From Bacteroidota bacterium (GTDB lineage Bacteria; Bacteroidota; Bacteroidia; Bacteroidales; JAADJA01), in the NCBI GenBank assembly GCA_020444515.1, contig JAHLKX010000002.1:584146-648145 (forward strand): a stretch of 64,000 nucleotides of DNA, given 5' to 3'. Numbering within the stretch: position 1 is the stretch's first letter; every line of letters starts with the position of its first letter. The position numbers and the translations under genes are program-made. Below the pieces are notes generated by a model. That model was not told where the DNA came from and did not search any database. It saw only the letters and a program-made list of their open reading frames with translations. Positions 27,215 through 37,073 of this stretch are shown here, piece by piece.

Positions 27215-29869
27215 TTATTTATTCTCAAGTTTTTCAATGCGATTTAATAATGTTTCAATCATAGTTTTCTGTTCCTCGTTTTCCTGGGCTAGTTCCTGCA
27301 CAGCTTTTACTAATGGAACCACAAATTCAGCATATCGGAGGCCATAGGTATCTCTCTCATTTTCTGGTGCATCCACTCCACTAAATTCATAACCGACAGA
27401 CCACGCGGCAGCTTCCACATCCTGGGCAAGAAAACCAGTATAAGTTTTCTCGGATTTTCCTGATTGCTCGTGAAAGGCTTGTTTTTCCATATCATCCATC
27501 CCCAGGAAATTGTCAATTTTTGAAATATTTAGATTATAGGTAACCGGATTGAGAAGCATAATAAATTCAAGCCCCGGGACATTATTTTTAACATTGGTTT
27601 TAAACCGCTTATCGGAGATATTGGTCCAGTTGGCATAACCGCCGATGCTGTTTACTCCGGCATCACCAATTCTCACCTGGTTGCTGGCAGTTATCGTAAC
27701 AGCATCACCAATAGCCACCGAGTTGCTGAAAGTACCGTTATTGGTATTCGCAAATGCACCAAGGATCGTGTTGTAATATCCTGAAACAACAGCGCTTCCA
27801 GCAGAATTCCCAACAGCTGTGTTTCTCCAACCATTATCATTAGCATATAAAGCCTGGTAACCTATCGCTGTATTGTTTGATCCTGAAGTTATTGTAGTGG
27901 CAGCCTCTGAGCCTACTGCAACATTAAAATCAGCATTAGCGGTGTTTAATGCATAGCTTCCGATAGCAACACTATTGGAACCTGCTTGATTGTTTTCGAG
28001 GGCAGATAGTCCAACAGCGCTGTTGTAAGATCCAGAAATGTTTCCTGAAAGTGCATCAAAACCGACGGCGGTATTGGCACTGCCATTATTTTGCCACAAA
28101 GTATTGCTCCCAAAAGCGCAATTTTGCCCACCGGTTGTATTATTTTTTAAAGCTGCATAGCCAAATGCGTCATTGAAGTCGCCCCCAACATTAGATTCCA
28201 GAGCAAAAGTTCCGGCAGCACTATTGCCATATCCGTCAGTATTGTTTCGCATTGAATTGTATCCAATGGCAATGTTGCCGCTACCAATATTATTGTATAG
28301 TGCCGAATCTCCAATGGCTATGGTTTGCGATTTATCATTCCCTTGTGCTGATGCATTGTTGCCGATGGCAATGTTGGAATTACCAGTTTGATGAACTTTA
28401 AGTGCCTCAAAGCCAATAGCAACGTTATTGTCGCCCGAATTAATGCTTGATAATGCATAAGCACCGATAGCTGTACTGTTATTGGTTGAGTTGATGGTTG
28501 ACATTGATAGTGACCCAACGGCAGTATTGTTATTTCCTGCAACATTTGTTGTTAATGAAGAATAGCCAACTGCGGTATTGCCAGCACCAGAAAAGTTTGA
28601 AGCCAGGGATGCCCATCCGATGGCTGTATTCAAAGAACCATCATGATTACTTGCCAGCGCTGCAGTACCAATGGCTGTTATTCCAATACCTGTTGTATTG
28701 AGGTAGCCAGCATTGCTTCCAATGGCCACATTCCCAATGGATTGGTTGTTGTAAAGCGCAGAGTCACCTATAGCTACTACATGAATTTGATCTGTTCCCT
28801 GGGAGGCAGCCTTTACTCCGATGACCACATTGGAATATCCACTTTCATTGTTTTCGAGAGCCCAGGGACCAATTCCTACATTATAATCTCCTTGAATGCT
28901 GGCGTAAGTGGCTGCATATCCAACTGCAACATTGTAGTTTCCTGTAGTATTTTCATGCAATGCATTTCTGCCAATGGCTGTGTTTCTTGAGCCGATGGAA
29001 TTCCATTCTAGTGAATTTGATCCGACAGCAGTATTTTCATATCCTGTCTCATTGAATGACATTGATTGTGTGCCCAAAGCTACATTATCACTTCCCCCCG
29101 GGAAAAAAGAAAGTGCAGTTGAACCGACAGCCACATTTCTGCTGCCTGTTTCGTTAGCCAGCATGGTGCCATTTCCTATCGCTACATTTGCCGTGCCCGA
29201 CACATTGTTATGCAAAGCATAGGGGCCCAATGCCATGTTTCCATTCCCATCTATGTTATTTGTTAGCGAATTTTCACCAAGGCCAATATTTTCAATACCT
29301 GAAGTGTTGGATTTCAGACTATTCGTGCCGATAGCGATATTCTCAATCCCACTGTTATTGAGCAAAGCTGAGTCGCCAATGGCAATAATTTGTTGATAAT
29401 TGATCGCATCCTTTCCGGCGCCATTACCCAGGAATATACTTCCCTTTAACGGTTCAATTCGCAATGAATCGATCCTGAAACTGGGATTCAAAAAGCTACC
29501 ATTAAAAATTTCAATCAAATCGTTATCAGGTTGCACTCCATTACCGGTGGTGATCTTTGTATCAAAATCAAAGTCAGCGATCATACCGGCAAACTCACTG
29601 GTCAGGTAATTCCAGTTAGCGGCTTTGTAATAAAGGAAGCTTTGTACATCAGTGGCATAAATCAATAGACCTTCTGCCGGATTGTTTATCGCATAAGCCT
29701 GGGCAACTGTCATCCTGGGAACAAGCATGCCCTTCGAAGTAGATTTTACATCTAAAATGGCAGAGGGATCCGGATCTGATTCATCGTTGTTGATGCCCAC
29801 ACCTTGAGCAAAAGTGAAAATGGAAATGAGAATTAAGAAAGCTGTCAGAATGATTGTTACCTTTTTCAT
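27215..29869 (-). CDS. YadA-head-like repeat protein with S74 chaperone domain (long paralogue, about 34 repeats)
   Basis: Signal peptide (1-22), the conserved GVGINNDESDPDPSAILDV region, then about 34 NTAIG-type units of 17 residues. Irregular units reading IHVVAIGDSALYNN or QTIAIGDSALYNN start new blocks twice inside the array. The C-terminal S74 domain keeps SDKRFKTNVKNNVPG and GFLAQDVEAAA and ends in a heptad coiled coil (IETLLNRIEKLENK). This is the first gene of the operon 29869 to 21469. Its upstream region shares about 70 bases of ungapped similarity with that of the 29976-31435 gene, including 21-base-spaced repeats, so the two genes are probably under the same regulator. Confidence 0.88.
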   Translation of the reverse strand: MKKVTIILTAFLILISIFTFAQGVGINNDESDPDPSAILDVKSTSKGMLVPRMTVAQAYAINNPAEGLLIYATDVQSFLYYKAANWNYLTSEFAGMIADFDFDTKITTGNGVQPDNDLIEIFNGSFLNPSFRIDSLRIEPLKGSIFLGNGAGKDAINYQQIIAIGDSALLNNSGIENIAIGTNSLKSNTSGIENIGLGENSLTNNIDGNGNMALGPYALHNNVSGTANVAIGNGTMLANETGSRNVAVGSTALSFFPGGSDNVALGTQSMSFNETGYENTAVGSNSLEWNSIGSRNTAIGRNALHENTTGNYNVAVGYAATYASIQGDYNVGIGPWALENNESGYSNVVIGVKAASQGTDQIHVVAIGDSALYNNQSIGNVAIGSNAGYLNTTGIGITAIGTAALASNHDGSLNTAIGWASLASNFSGAGNTAVGYSSLTTNVAGNNNTAVGSLSMSTINSTNNSTAIGAYALSSINSGDNNVAIGFEALKVHQTGNSNIAIGNNASAQGNDKSQTIAIGDSALYNNIGSGNIAIGYNSMRNNTDGYGNSAAGTFALESNVGGDFNDAFGYAALKNNTTGGQNCAFGSNTLWQNNGSANTAVGFDALSGNISGSYNSAVGLSALENNQAGSNSVAIGSYALNTANADFNVAVGSEAATTITSGSNNTAIGYQALYANDNGWRNTAVGNSAGSAVVSGYYNTILGAFANTNNGTFSNSVAIGDAVTITASNQVRIGDAGVNSIGGYANWTNISDKRFKTNVKNNVPGLEFIMLLNPVTYNLNISKIDNFLGMDDMEKQAFHEQSGKSEKTYTGFLAQDVEAAAWSVGYEFSGVDAPENERDTYGLRYAEFVVPLVKAVQELAQENEEQKTMIETLLNRIEKLENK

Positions 29870-29891
29870 TGCAGATGTTTTTAATTACCGC

Positions 29892-29960
29892 CAAAGTATC
29901 GTCATTTGGGGAAATAGGCTTGTGTTATTTCTGCAATGACTTTTGCTATTTGTGCAAAAG
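29892..29960 (-). promoter_or_regulatory. Promoter with 21-bp-period direct repeats upstream of the S74 operon
   Basis: On the minus strand two TTGCAnAAATA repeats (TGCA cores at 29953-29956 and 29932-29935, exactly 21 bases apart) are followed by AAGCC and, 18 bases later, TACTTTGG as a -7-like box. The same arrangement precedes the gene that starts at 31435. Confidence 0.5.
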
Positions 29961-29975
29961 GTGATTGGATATGAT

Positions 29976-31435
29976 TTACCGGCTAATTATCAACTTTCTT
30001 GAACAATCGAAAGTACCTGATTGCAATCGGTAATAATAGATGCCTTTCTTCAGCAGGTTATCTTCAAATCGGAGTGAGTGCTTACCGAATTGTTGAAATT
30101 CATCGACCAAAATTGCGATAAGTCTGCCTGATAAGTCATGTATTTTCAGGGAAACATTTTTTGAAGCAGGGATATAATATTCGATGGTAGTTGCACCTGA
30201 AAATGGATTTGGGTAGTTCTGATTTAACATATAGCCAGATGGGTTCAAGGAGGGATGACCCTGCAATCCCACCGTTCCATCCTGATCCAAATGAAGCAGC
30301 CAAATATCCTCCTGCCCGGCGCCATAAGATGAAGTCCATCCGCTGACGATTAAGCCACCATCAAAGGTTTCCTCAACGAAATTACCTACTTCAGAGCCAC
30401 TTCCACCATAAGTCCGGGTCCATAATGTATCACCGCTTATATCCGTTTTGATCAACCAGAGGTCCGGATCACCATCCGGGGATAAAGAAAAGTTAAATCC
30501 ACAAACGATAAAATCGCTTTCGGCTGTTTCGATGACGCAGTTCCCAACATCATTGGATGTACCGCCATAAGTTTTTGTCCAGATCATATCGCCATACATA
30601 TCTGTTTTAATCAGATAAACATCCTGAGCACCGGCTCCAAAAGAATTGGTATAACCGGTGATGATATAACCTTCATCATAGGTTTGCTGAACCGAATTGG
30701 CCAACTCATTGAGGTTGCCCCCATAGGTTTGTGACCATTCAACATCACCGAGGTGATCTGTTTTAATCAACCAGACATCAGCGTTAGAAAATCCGGCTGG
30801 TTGCGTATAACCGGTAAGTGCAAAGCCATCATCCGAAGTTTGTATTCCTGAAAAGGCAATATCGTGATAGTTGCCCCCATAAGTTTTTGACCACAGCGAG
30901 TCGCCGGCACTGTTTGTTTTGATCATCCAAAAATCAGAACCACCAGATCCGTAGGATTCAGTCGATCCGATTACCACATAACCGTTATCGGCCGTCTGGA
31001 TCACAGCATTTCCGAAATCATTGTTAGCACCACCAAAAGTTTTTGACCAAAGGGATTCGCCATTACTGTTGGTTTTTATCAACCAAATATCAAAATTACC
31101 GGCACCATAAGAAGTTGTAACCCCGGTAATGATAAAACCATTGTCAATTGTTTGTTTTACATCAATGCCTTCTTCAATGCCGGTACCACCGTAAGTTTTA
31201 GTCCAGAGGGTATCACCATTGCTGTTCGTTTTAATCAACCATAGATCAGCGTTCAAACCATTGACCGGTTTTGTTTGTCCGACAATAATGTACCCTCCAT
31301 CAAAAGTTTGATGCACTGTATATCCTTCATCATCGTTCAACCCGCCAAAGTTTTTGTCCAGATTTGCGAAAATGATGCTATTGCTATGACTGAAATAGAC
31401 AGGATCAAAAAAATCCGGAGCAGTTTGGTTTTCAT
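29976..31435 (-). CDS. Delta-60-type repeat protein with T9SS type A sorting domain, interrupted by a one-base frameshift
   Basis: The signal peptide (MKTKLLRIFLILSISVIAIASFS, ATG at 31435) is in one frame and the rest (29976-31340, 454 codons) in another. At about 31345-31350 the expected ...IWTKTFGGLNDDEGY would be restored by one extra T in a TTT run, so either the gene is broken or the assembly lost a base. The body has seven repeats of about 50 residues with the core DxWLIKTNxxGDTLWTKTYGG, each followed by an xxTxDGGYIIxG strand, a beta-propeller-like repeat common in secreted Bacteroidota proteins. The last ~80 residues are a T9SS sorting domain (QNYPNPFSGATTIEYYIP ... CSRKLIISR). It should be exported and surface-anchored if intact. 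Confidence 0.82.
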
Positions 31436-31460
31436 ATTTGTGAGTTTAATGAACCCACTA

Positions 31461-31529
31461 AAGTAGCGCCTCTTGTAGAAAAGGGCTTGTGGTATTTCTG
31501 CGAAGGGTTGGGGTATTTTTGCAAATGCT
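31461..31529 (-). promoter_or_regulatory. Promoter with 21-bp-period direct repeats upstream of the T9SS repeat gene
   Basis: On the minus strand TTGCAAAAATACC and TCGCAGAAATACC (cores at 31520-31523 and 31499-31502, 21 bases apart) are followed by AAGCC and, 18 bases on, TACTTTAG. The alignment with 29892-29960 needs no gaps. Confidence 0.5.
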
Positions 31530-31567
31530 TTCATGTTCATCCGATGATTTCAAATCATCGAATGAAT

Positions 31568-31714
31568 TTAAGTTGATCTTGCCTCCGCTGGCGACATCTC
31601 AAACTCTTCCTTAAATACGCGGCTGAACCAGGCCGGATCATTAAAACCTACCTGGTAAGCAACTTCGGAAATTGACAGGATTGGGATTTCAGTCGATTCA
31701 GGCGATACCCTCAT
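31568..31714 (-). pseudogene. Relic of an AraC-type HTH end of a hybrid two-component regulator
   Basis: The open frame of 48 codons reads LSISEVAYQVGFNDPAWFSR then VFKEEFEMSPAEARST, almost the same as the last 36 residues of the regulator at 33009-37073 (LSVSEIAYQVGFNDPAWFSR). Only the second half of the AraC domain is present; there is no first helix, receiver or kinase. The first 12 codons match nothing. Over 102 bases (31579-31680 against 33019-33120) I count 10 differences. The ATPase gene lies between the two copies. A leftover of a duplicated or deleted regulator is the simplest reading. Confidence 0.7.
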
Positions 31715-31766
31715 GGATTTATTAAAAATTCTATCTTGCAATGAAAACAGTAAAAATCTTTCAGGC

Positions 31767-32936
31767 TTATTGAATCTCCGGTAAATATTTGGTTAGAAAT
31801 ACCGGCAAACTGCAAACTCTTACATTAATCCTGAGCAGGAAGTCATCCGATGCAGGTGTGATAATAAAATTATTTCGTGTGCCCAGTGCATTAATTGCAA
31901 TAGTGTTTCCCTTTGACAAAGAAGGTGCAGAAGAGTATTTGATCTCAGCAGTGGCTATCGGATTCATTCCTTTTGTGAAGACCATATCCAGTTCATTAGC
32001 ATCCCTGGTCCGGTAAAAATTCACTTCCATCTTCGGGTTTAGCAGTGGGATAACCTGGTTTATTACATAGCTCTCCCAGGAACTTCCAATTATCGGACGG
32101 GCCTGTAAGTCTTCCATGTCCGACACATTCATTAGTCTGTGCAGTATTCCCGTATCAGTTAAATATAAGCGTGGTGATTTGACTATACGCTTTTTAGTAT
32201 TAATAAAAAAAGGAAGGATTCTTCTGATCAAAAATGAATTCTCAAAAAAATCGAGGTATGTTTTCACTGAAGGAGAGCTGATCTGAAGAGATCTTGCCAT
32301 TTCCGAATAATTCAGCACCTGGCCGTTCAAATGACACAGCATGGTCCAGAGTCGCCTTGTTAAAACCGGATTAGTGGGTAGGCCAAGTGCCGGAAGGTCG
32401 CGCATGACATAACTGGTAATAAAATCATCAAGCCATAATTCAGACAACTCATCACCGGCTGCCAAAAGGGATAGCGGATAACCCCCTCTAAACCAATGGT
32501 CGAACATCTTTAAACGACCTTCCAGTTCCAGGAAATTTAATGGATGGAGTTGTAGATAGGAAATCCTTCCTGCCAGTGATTCGGAACTTTGGCGGAGCAG
32601 TGCAGGGGAAGCAGATCCGAGAATAATAAAACGGCCCGGGACCCTGTCTTTATCGATAAGCGATCTTAAAACCGGAAATAAATCCGGCCTGTTTTGAATT
32701 TCATCAAGGATCACACATTTATCCGTATGCTGGCTGAAATATAATTCGGGGCTTTCAAGTTTTTGCAGATCCCCCGGTGATTCAAGGTCAAGGTAAATGG
32801 TTTTTTTACCTATTTCTGACATGAGTTGTTTTACCAGTGTTGTTTTTCCTGTTTGCCTGGAACCGATAATCCCAACAACAGGATAGAAATTCAGCCTTTT
32901 TATTATTTCCTCATGAAGTATTCTTTTATAAATCAT
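31767..32936 (-). CDS. AAA ATPase with DUF4143 C-terminal domain
   Basis: I chose the ATG at 32936 (MIYKRILHEEI) over a GTG two codons earlier. The 389 residues show the AAA_14/DUF4143 layout: Walker A GSRQTGKTT at 25-33, Walker B CVILDEIQNRPDLF, a sensor strand FIILGSASPAL, a winged-helix-like region (YSEMARSLQISSPSVKTYLDFF) and a C-terminal restriction-endonuclease-like half with ELDMVF and AEIKYS. Members are widespread, often acquired horizontally, and have no settled role; defence or mobile-element links have been suggested. The gene is unlike its surface-protein neighbours and lies between two copies of a regulator 3' end, which supports an inserted unit. A long palindrome sits 11 bases before the start codon. 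Confidence 0.9.
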   Translation of the reverse strand: MIYKRILHEEIIKRLNFYPVVGIIGSRQTGKTTLVKQLMSEIGKKTIYLDLESPGDLQKLESPELYFSQHTDKCVILDEIQNRPDLFPVLRSLIDKDRVPGRFIILGSASPALLRQSSESLAGRISYLQLHPLNFLELEGRLKMFDHWFRGGYPLSLLAAGDELSELWLDDFITSYVMRDLPALGLPTNPVLTRRLWTMLCHLNGQVLNYSEMARSLQISSPSVKTYLDFFENSFLIRRILPFFINTKKRIVKSPRLYLTDTGILHRLMNVSDMEDLQARPIIGSSWESYVINQVIPLLNPKMEVNFYRTRDANELDMVFTKGMNPIATAEIKYSSAPSLSKGNTIAINALGTRNNFIITPASDDFLLRINVRVCSLPVFLTKYLPEIQ

Positions 32937-32947
32937 AACCACTGATT

Positions 32948-32988
32948 AACTCGACAAATTTAAAAACATATTTTAAATATGTCGAGTT
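32948..32988. promoter_or_regulatory. 41-base palindrome directly upstream of the ATPase gene
   Basis: Arms AACTCGACA (32948-32956) and TGTCGAGTT (32980-32988) are exact. After one mismatch the pairing continues for eight more A/T pairs (32958-32965 with 32971-32978), leaving a 5-base loop. It could be an operator for the ATPase gene or, less likely without a T-run, a terminator of the regulator upstream. Confidence 0.5.
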
Positions 32989-33008
32989 ATGTTAAGGGTT
33001 TTTCTTTT

Positions 33009-36000
33009 TTACTGAAGCCTTGCTTCCGTAGGCGACATCTCAAACTCTTCCTTAAATACGCGGCTGAACCAGGCCGGATCATTGAAGCCTACCTGGTAGG
33101 CAATTTCGGAAACGGATAGGTTAGTGGAATTAAGTAATTCTTTAGCATTTCTGAGCCGCACCGTTCGGATGAAGATGGCCGTAGACTTGCCTGATATGGC
33201 TTTTAATTTGCGGTATAGCTGACTTTCGCTAAGGTGGATTTCATTTGCCAGGTCAGCTGCATTGAACATCGATTTCTCAAGGTTCGCTTCAACGATCTGA
33301 GCGGCTTTCAGGATAAACTGTTCTCCCGGTCCTACCTGTTTTCCCAGTCCGGCCTTAAATTCCAGCTTGCCAAATTTAGTTTGTAATTGTTTTCGGAGTT
33401 TGAGCAATTGTTCAAGGCGAACCAATAGTTCCTTCTTATTGAAAGGTTTGGTAAGATAGGCATCGGCACCGCGCTCGTAACCTGAAATCCGATCGGTATC
33501 GGTAACCTTGGCTGTTAACATGACCACCGGAATATGGTCGGTTCGTTCATCTGTTTTCAATGTGTTGCAAACTTCAAACCCATCTTTACCCGGCATCATT
33601 ACATCAGTGATCACCAGGTCGGGGATGAGATCGAATGCCATTTGCAGTGCTTTTTCACCATCAGATGCCCATTTTATTTTGTACTGCATGCGAATGGTAT
33701 CGCGGATGTAACCGGCCACATCGGGGTTGTCTTCTGCAATCAAAACCAACGGTTTTTCGTTTCCGTTTGTGCTTTCTGAAAACTCTTCTTCGATTTCCAC
33801 ATCCGATAGTTCTCTTTGGATAACTGGCTTTTCAACGGTTGCATGGCTAATGGCCATTTCTTTTGCATTTCTGGTGACCGGCAAAACCACTTCAAATTCA
33901 CTTCCTTTTCCAGGTTGACTTTTTACCGAAATGGACCCATTGATCATTTCAACGATTTCCTGTGTTAGTGAAAGCCCAATTCCTGTGCCGCTATGATTTT
34001 GCCCGGCGGATGCTTTTACTTGATAAAAGCGTTCAAAAATCCTGGATTGTTCATTATCCGGGATACCAATTCCTGTGTCTTTCACTTTGATATGAAAAGT
34101 ATTTTCAGCAGGATCATGCTTTGCATGGCAGATCACTTTTCCCCTTTTGTTGGTGAATTTTATAGCGTTGGTTAGCAGGTTAGTTATTACTTTCATTAGT
34201 TGATCAGGATCGAAATCCATTACCAGACTTTCGGTTTCGGTATAAAAAGTGAGCTGGATTTCTTTAGCAGCAGCCAGGGATTGATGGCTCTCAACCATAT
34301 ATTGGAGCCAGGGAATGATATTTTGCTGGCCGGGGTTGTAATTGAGTTTGCCATGTTCGAGTTTAGCCAGGTCAAGCATCTGATTGACCAGGTGCAATAA
34401 ATTGCCTCCACTTCTTTCAATGGTATCCAGCTTTTTCCTGAATTGCTTCTTGTCGATGGTATCAAAGGCATCTGAAAGTTCTTCTGCAAGGCCCATTATA
34501 ACTGTGATGGGCGTTCTGAATTCATGGGTGATATTGGCATAAAGCTTTGTTTTCAATTCATCAAGTTCTCGTAAACGTTTTGCTTCCCGGTGGGCCAGTT
34601 GCCGGTTTAGCTGAAAGCGATAAATCAGGAATACCATCGTTGCGATCAGCAAGATGAATATGGCATTTGCCCAGGTAGTTTTCCACCATGGAGGCAGGAT
34701 TTGAAAATTGTAAACCAATTCTTTTGATTCACGAAAACCAGATTTCGAAACGGTTTGAACAAGGAATTGATACCTTCCAGGCTGAACGTTTGGATAAGTT
34801 ATTTCCTGTGCGTTTGCTTTTTGCTGCCAGTCATGATCAATACCTGTGAGTTTACATTTGAAGTCAATTCCCTCACTATAAAGACCCAAAGCCGAAAAGC
34901 CAATGGTTATATAATTTTCATCATATGCAAGTTTCAGTGTTTTCGGGTTATCTTTGTTTAAGTATTTATCAAATACCCTGATGGATGAAAGATAGGGCTC
35001 AGGAGTTTGTAAAATTACCTTCATGCTATCGGGATGAAATAAGCCAAGTCCGTGGCGGTATCCAATCACCATCCTACCGTCCGATAGCAAAAGTAGTTGT
35101 CCGGGAACCAGGTTGTTTTTATTCGACCAGGTGTCGCGAATTGTGATGCCATAATTTTCATCAAATAATGCGCATTCACCTGTTTTTGTATTGACTCTAA
35201 AAAGTCCCTTTTCGGAGAGGCACCACAAGCGTTTCCTTTTATCAAATGCAATGTCATGAATAATTCCAATTTTCATAGCATCCAGCATTTGGATTGGTTC
35301 AACACCCTGGTCTGGATTGTTGGCATCGATAAAACCCAATCCATTTTTTGCTGTCGCCACCCATAGGGTATCATTTGATATATCTCCAAAGCAGGTAAGA
35401 TCAAATTTTTTCTTCTCTGAATTAAAATACCTGAGTGAGTCGGTCTGTGGGTGATAATAACCATATGATTCTCCCCTTCTTCTAAACCAAATTCTGTTTT
35501 TCGAATCGATGCATATTTCAGCAAATAAAGGCAATTCCCGACCGGGTTTAAAAAAATCATGCCAGTTACGAATTGCTTTAACCGTATTCCTTTTCGGTTC
35601 ATATTTTTGCAAGCCAAAATTTCCTGATGAAACCCAGATATTTCCCTGCGCGTCTTCTTTCATATCTGTAAAAGCAGGAAAATTATTATTAGGATAATTG
35701 AGGGCAATAGTTCTTTTGCTATTGCCAACATACTGGTACATTTCATCGGATGCCAGAAAGTAAATTTCCCCTTTTTGAGATTGAAGGATGGCGAGGATGT
35801 TGTGCTCTAAAATGCTCCTTTGTTGGTATGGGATAAGGCCAAACCGATTTGTTTCCAAATTAAAATAATGCAATCCTTCTCCTCTGCCATAACCGATGAG
35901 AAGCTCGCTTTGCGACTTCTCTTCAAATAGTGATAATGTCAGATACCAGTGATCTTCATCATGTGGTTCAAAGCTAAAATTTGAAACAGGATATTGGTTT

Positions 36001-37073
36001 GGTTTGAGAATGTAAACACCATATTCTGATCCAAGCCATAGAGCTCCGTTGTTATCAATATAAAAAAGTTCGGCGGCAAATCGGTGACCATTTTTGTTTT
36101 CAAAGGAATAAATATAATTGATCGTTTTTGATTGTAAATCCATTAATCCAAGTCCCTCTATGGAGGAAACCCAAACGAAATTGTCGTTGCTGTTGGCATA
36201 AGGTAAGATCCGCTTTGACAAGAAATAATCCCCCTTTGAGGCAGGGCCAAATCTAGCCGTAAACTTTTCCTTTTTTGTATCAAAAACAATCATGTCAAAA
36301 TTCCATGTCCCCATAAAGAGCTGACCGTTTGGGTTGGCGACAAGCATTGTAAACTGGTTAATTTCTCGCTGATAGTCTTTATCAGGATAATAATACCAGG
36401 ATATTTCATTGGTTTGTTTGTCAAATTTTAGTAATCCAGCCAGGGAAGCCAGCCATAAGATCCGGTCATCATTTAAATCCTGTTTGATATCATGAATCAT
36501 ATTTGTTGAGTTCCTGTCAAGAAGAATTCCATCTGGTATTTTTTGATCAACATAATAATTGATAAAATGCTGTGACCGGGCATCAAAATAACTAAATCCA
36601 TGATTGGTACCAACCCACAAAACTCCTTGCCGGTCGGTATAAACCACATTGACTGCAGCGGGTAATGCATTGGCTTGCATAGGATCGACATAATAATTGG
36701 TAAAGTGATTTTTAGCCGGTTTAAAAAAACTGATCCCTTTGTTTGTCCCGATGATCAATTGCTTGTTGAAATCATTCCATATCATGGCATTTCTGGATAT
36801 TGCATCCGCAATCAATGAATTGGAATCAATATCGGAATGTTTAAAATTAATTGCTTTGAATCCATCCCACCGGCAGAGACCTTTTGGGGTTCCTAACCAT
36901 ATAAATCCCCTGTCATCCTTCACAATCGAAGTTATCACATCTGAGGGCAGTCCGCTGGCAATAGTGATTTGACGAGCTGTGAAATCCGGCTTAGTTTCAC
37001 CAGCGACAGGAAAGTAAATGGTGTTTAAAAAAAACAGTAAAAAAAATAAGATATAATTTTCTATAAATCGCAT
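33009..37073 (-). CDS. Hybrid two-component system sensor/regulator (propeller, histidine kinase, receiver, AraC)
   Basis: At 1,354 residues this is a standard Bacteroidota hybrid regulator. After a signal peptide come two seven-bladed Reg_prop propellers (about 30-690, with DDRGFIWLGTPKGLCRWDGF-like blades), a Y_Y_Y domain (about 715-790), a membrane segment (about 798-820), HisKA with His850 in ANITHEFRTPIT, an HATPase with DTGIGIP and GTGIGLSL, a receiver with phospho-acceptor Asp1157 in VITDVMMPGKDG, and an AraC HTH at the C-terminus. Such proteins sense extracellular glycans or their breakdown products and switch on neighbouring genes. No SusC/SusD pair is next to it; the surface proteins on either side are the likely targets (inference). 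Its 3' end is duplicated at 31568-31714. Confidence 0.95.
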   Translation of the reverse strand: MRFIENYILFFLLFFLNTIYFPVAGETKPDFTARQITIASGLPSDVITSIVKDDRGFIWLGTPKGLCRWDGFKAINFKHSDIDSNSLIADAISRNAMIWNDFNKQLIIGTNKGISFFKPAKNHFTNYYVDPMQANALPAAVNVVYTDRQGVLWVGTNHGFSYFDARSQHFINYYVDQKIPDGILLDRNSTNMIHDIKQDLNDDRILWLASLAGLLKFDKQTNEISWYYYPDKDYQREINQFTMLVANPNGQLFMGTWNFDMIVFDTKKEKFTARFGPASKGDYFLSKRILPYANSNDNFVWVSSIEGLGLMDLQSKTINYIYSFENKNGHRFAAELFYIDNNGALWLGSEYGVYILKPNQYPVSNFSFEPHDEDHWYLTLSLFEEKSQSELLIGYGRGEGLHYFNLETNRFGLIPYQQRSILEHNILAILQSQKGEIYFLASDEMYQYVGNSKRTIALNYPNNNFPAFTDMKEDAQGNIWVSSGNFGLQKYEPKRNTVKAIRNWHDFFKPGRELPLFAEICIDSKNRIWFRRRGESYGYYHPQTDSLRYFNSEKKKFDLTCFGDISNDTLWVATAKNGLGFIDANNPDQGVEPIQMLDAMKIGIIHDIAFDKRKRLWCLSEKGLFRVNTKTGECALFDENYGITIRDTWSNKNNLVPGQLLLLSDGRMVIGYRHGLGLFHPDSMKVILQTPEPYLSSIRVFDKYLNKDNPKTLKLAYDENYITIGFSALGLYSEGIDFKCKLTGIDHDWQQKANAQEITYPNVQPGRYQFLVQTVSKSGFRESKELVYNFQILPPWWKTTWANAIFILLIATMVFLIYRFQLNRQLAHREAKRLRELDELKTKLYANITHEFRTPITVIMGLAEELSDAFDTIDKKQFRKKLDTIERSGGNLLHLVNQMLDLAKLEHGKLNYNPGQQNIIPWLQYMVESHQSLAAAKEIQLTFYTETESLVMDFDPDQLMKVITNLLTNAIKFTNKRGKVICHAKHDPAENTFHIKVKDTGIGIPDNEQSRIFERFYQVKASAGQNHSGTGIGLSLTQEIVEMINGSISVKSQPGKGSEFEVVLPVTRNAKEMAISHATVEKPVIQRELSDVEIEEEFSESTNGNEKPLVLIAEDNPDVAGYIRDTIRMQYKIKWASDGEKALQMAFDLIPDLVITDVMMPGKDGFEVCNTLKTDERTDHIPVVMLTAKVTDTDRISGYERGADAYLTKPFNKKELLVRLEQLLKLRKQLQTKFGKLEFKAGLGKQVGPGEQFILKAAQIVEANLEKSMFNAADLANEIHLSESQLYRKLKAISGKSTAIFIRTVRLRNAKELLNSTNLSVSEIAYQVGFNDPAWFSRVFKEEFEMSPTEARLQ

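Noticed and set aside
27310..28545. Opposite- and alternate-frame open frames across the repeat genes
   Set aside because: They are shadows created by repetitive coding DNA: they mirror the repeat period, lack signal peptides and have no independent start signals.
23600..29400. CRISPR-like short regular repeats
   Set aside because: The 51-base period is in frame, codes for the 17-residue NTAIG unit, and the repeats are degenerate with no constant spacer structure.
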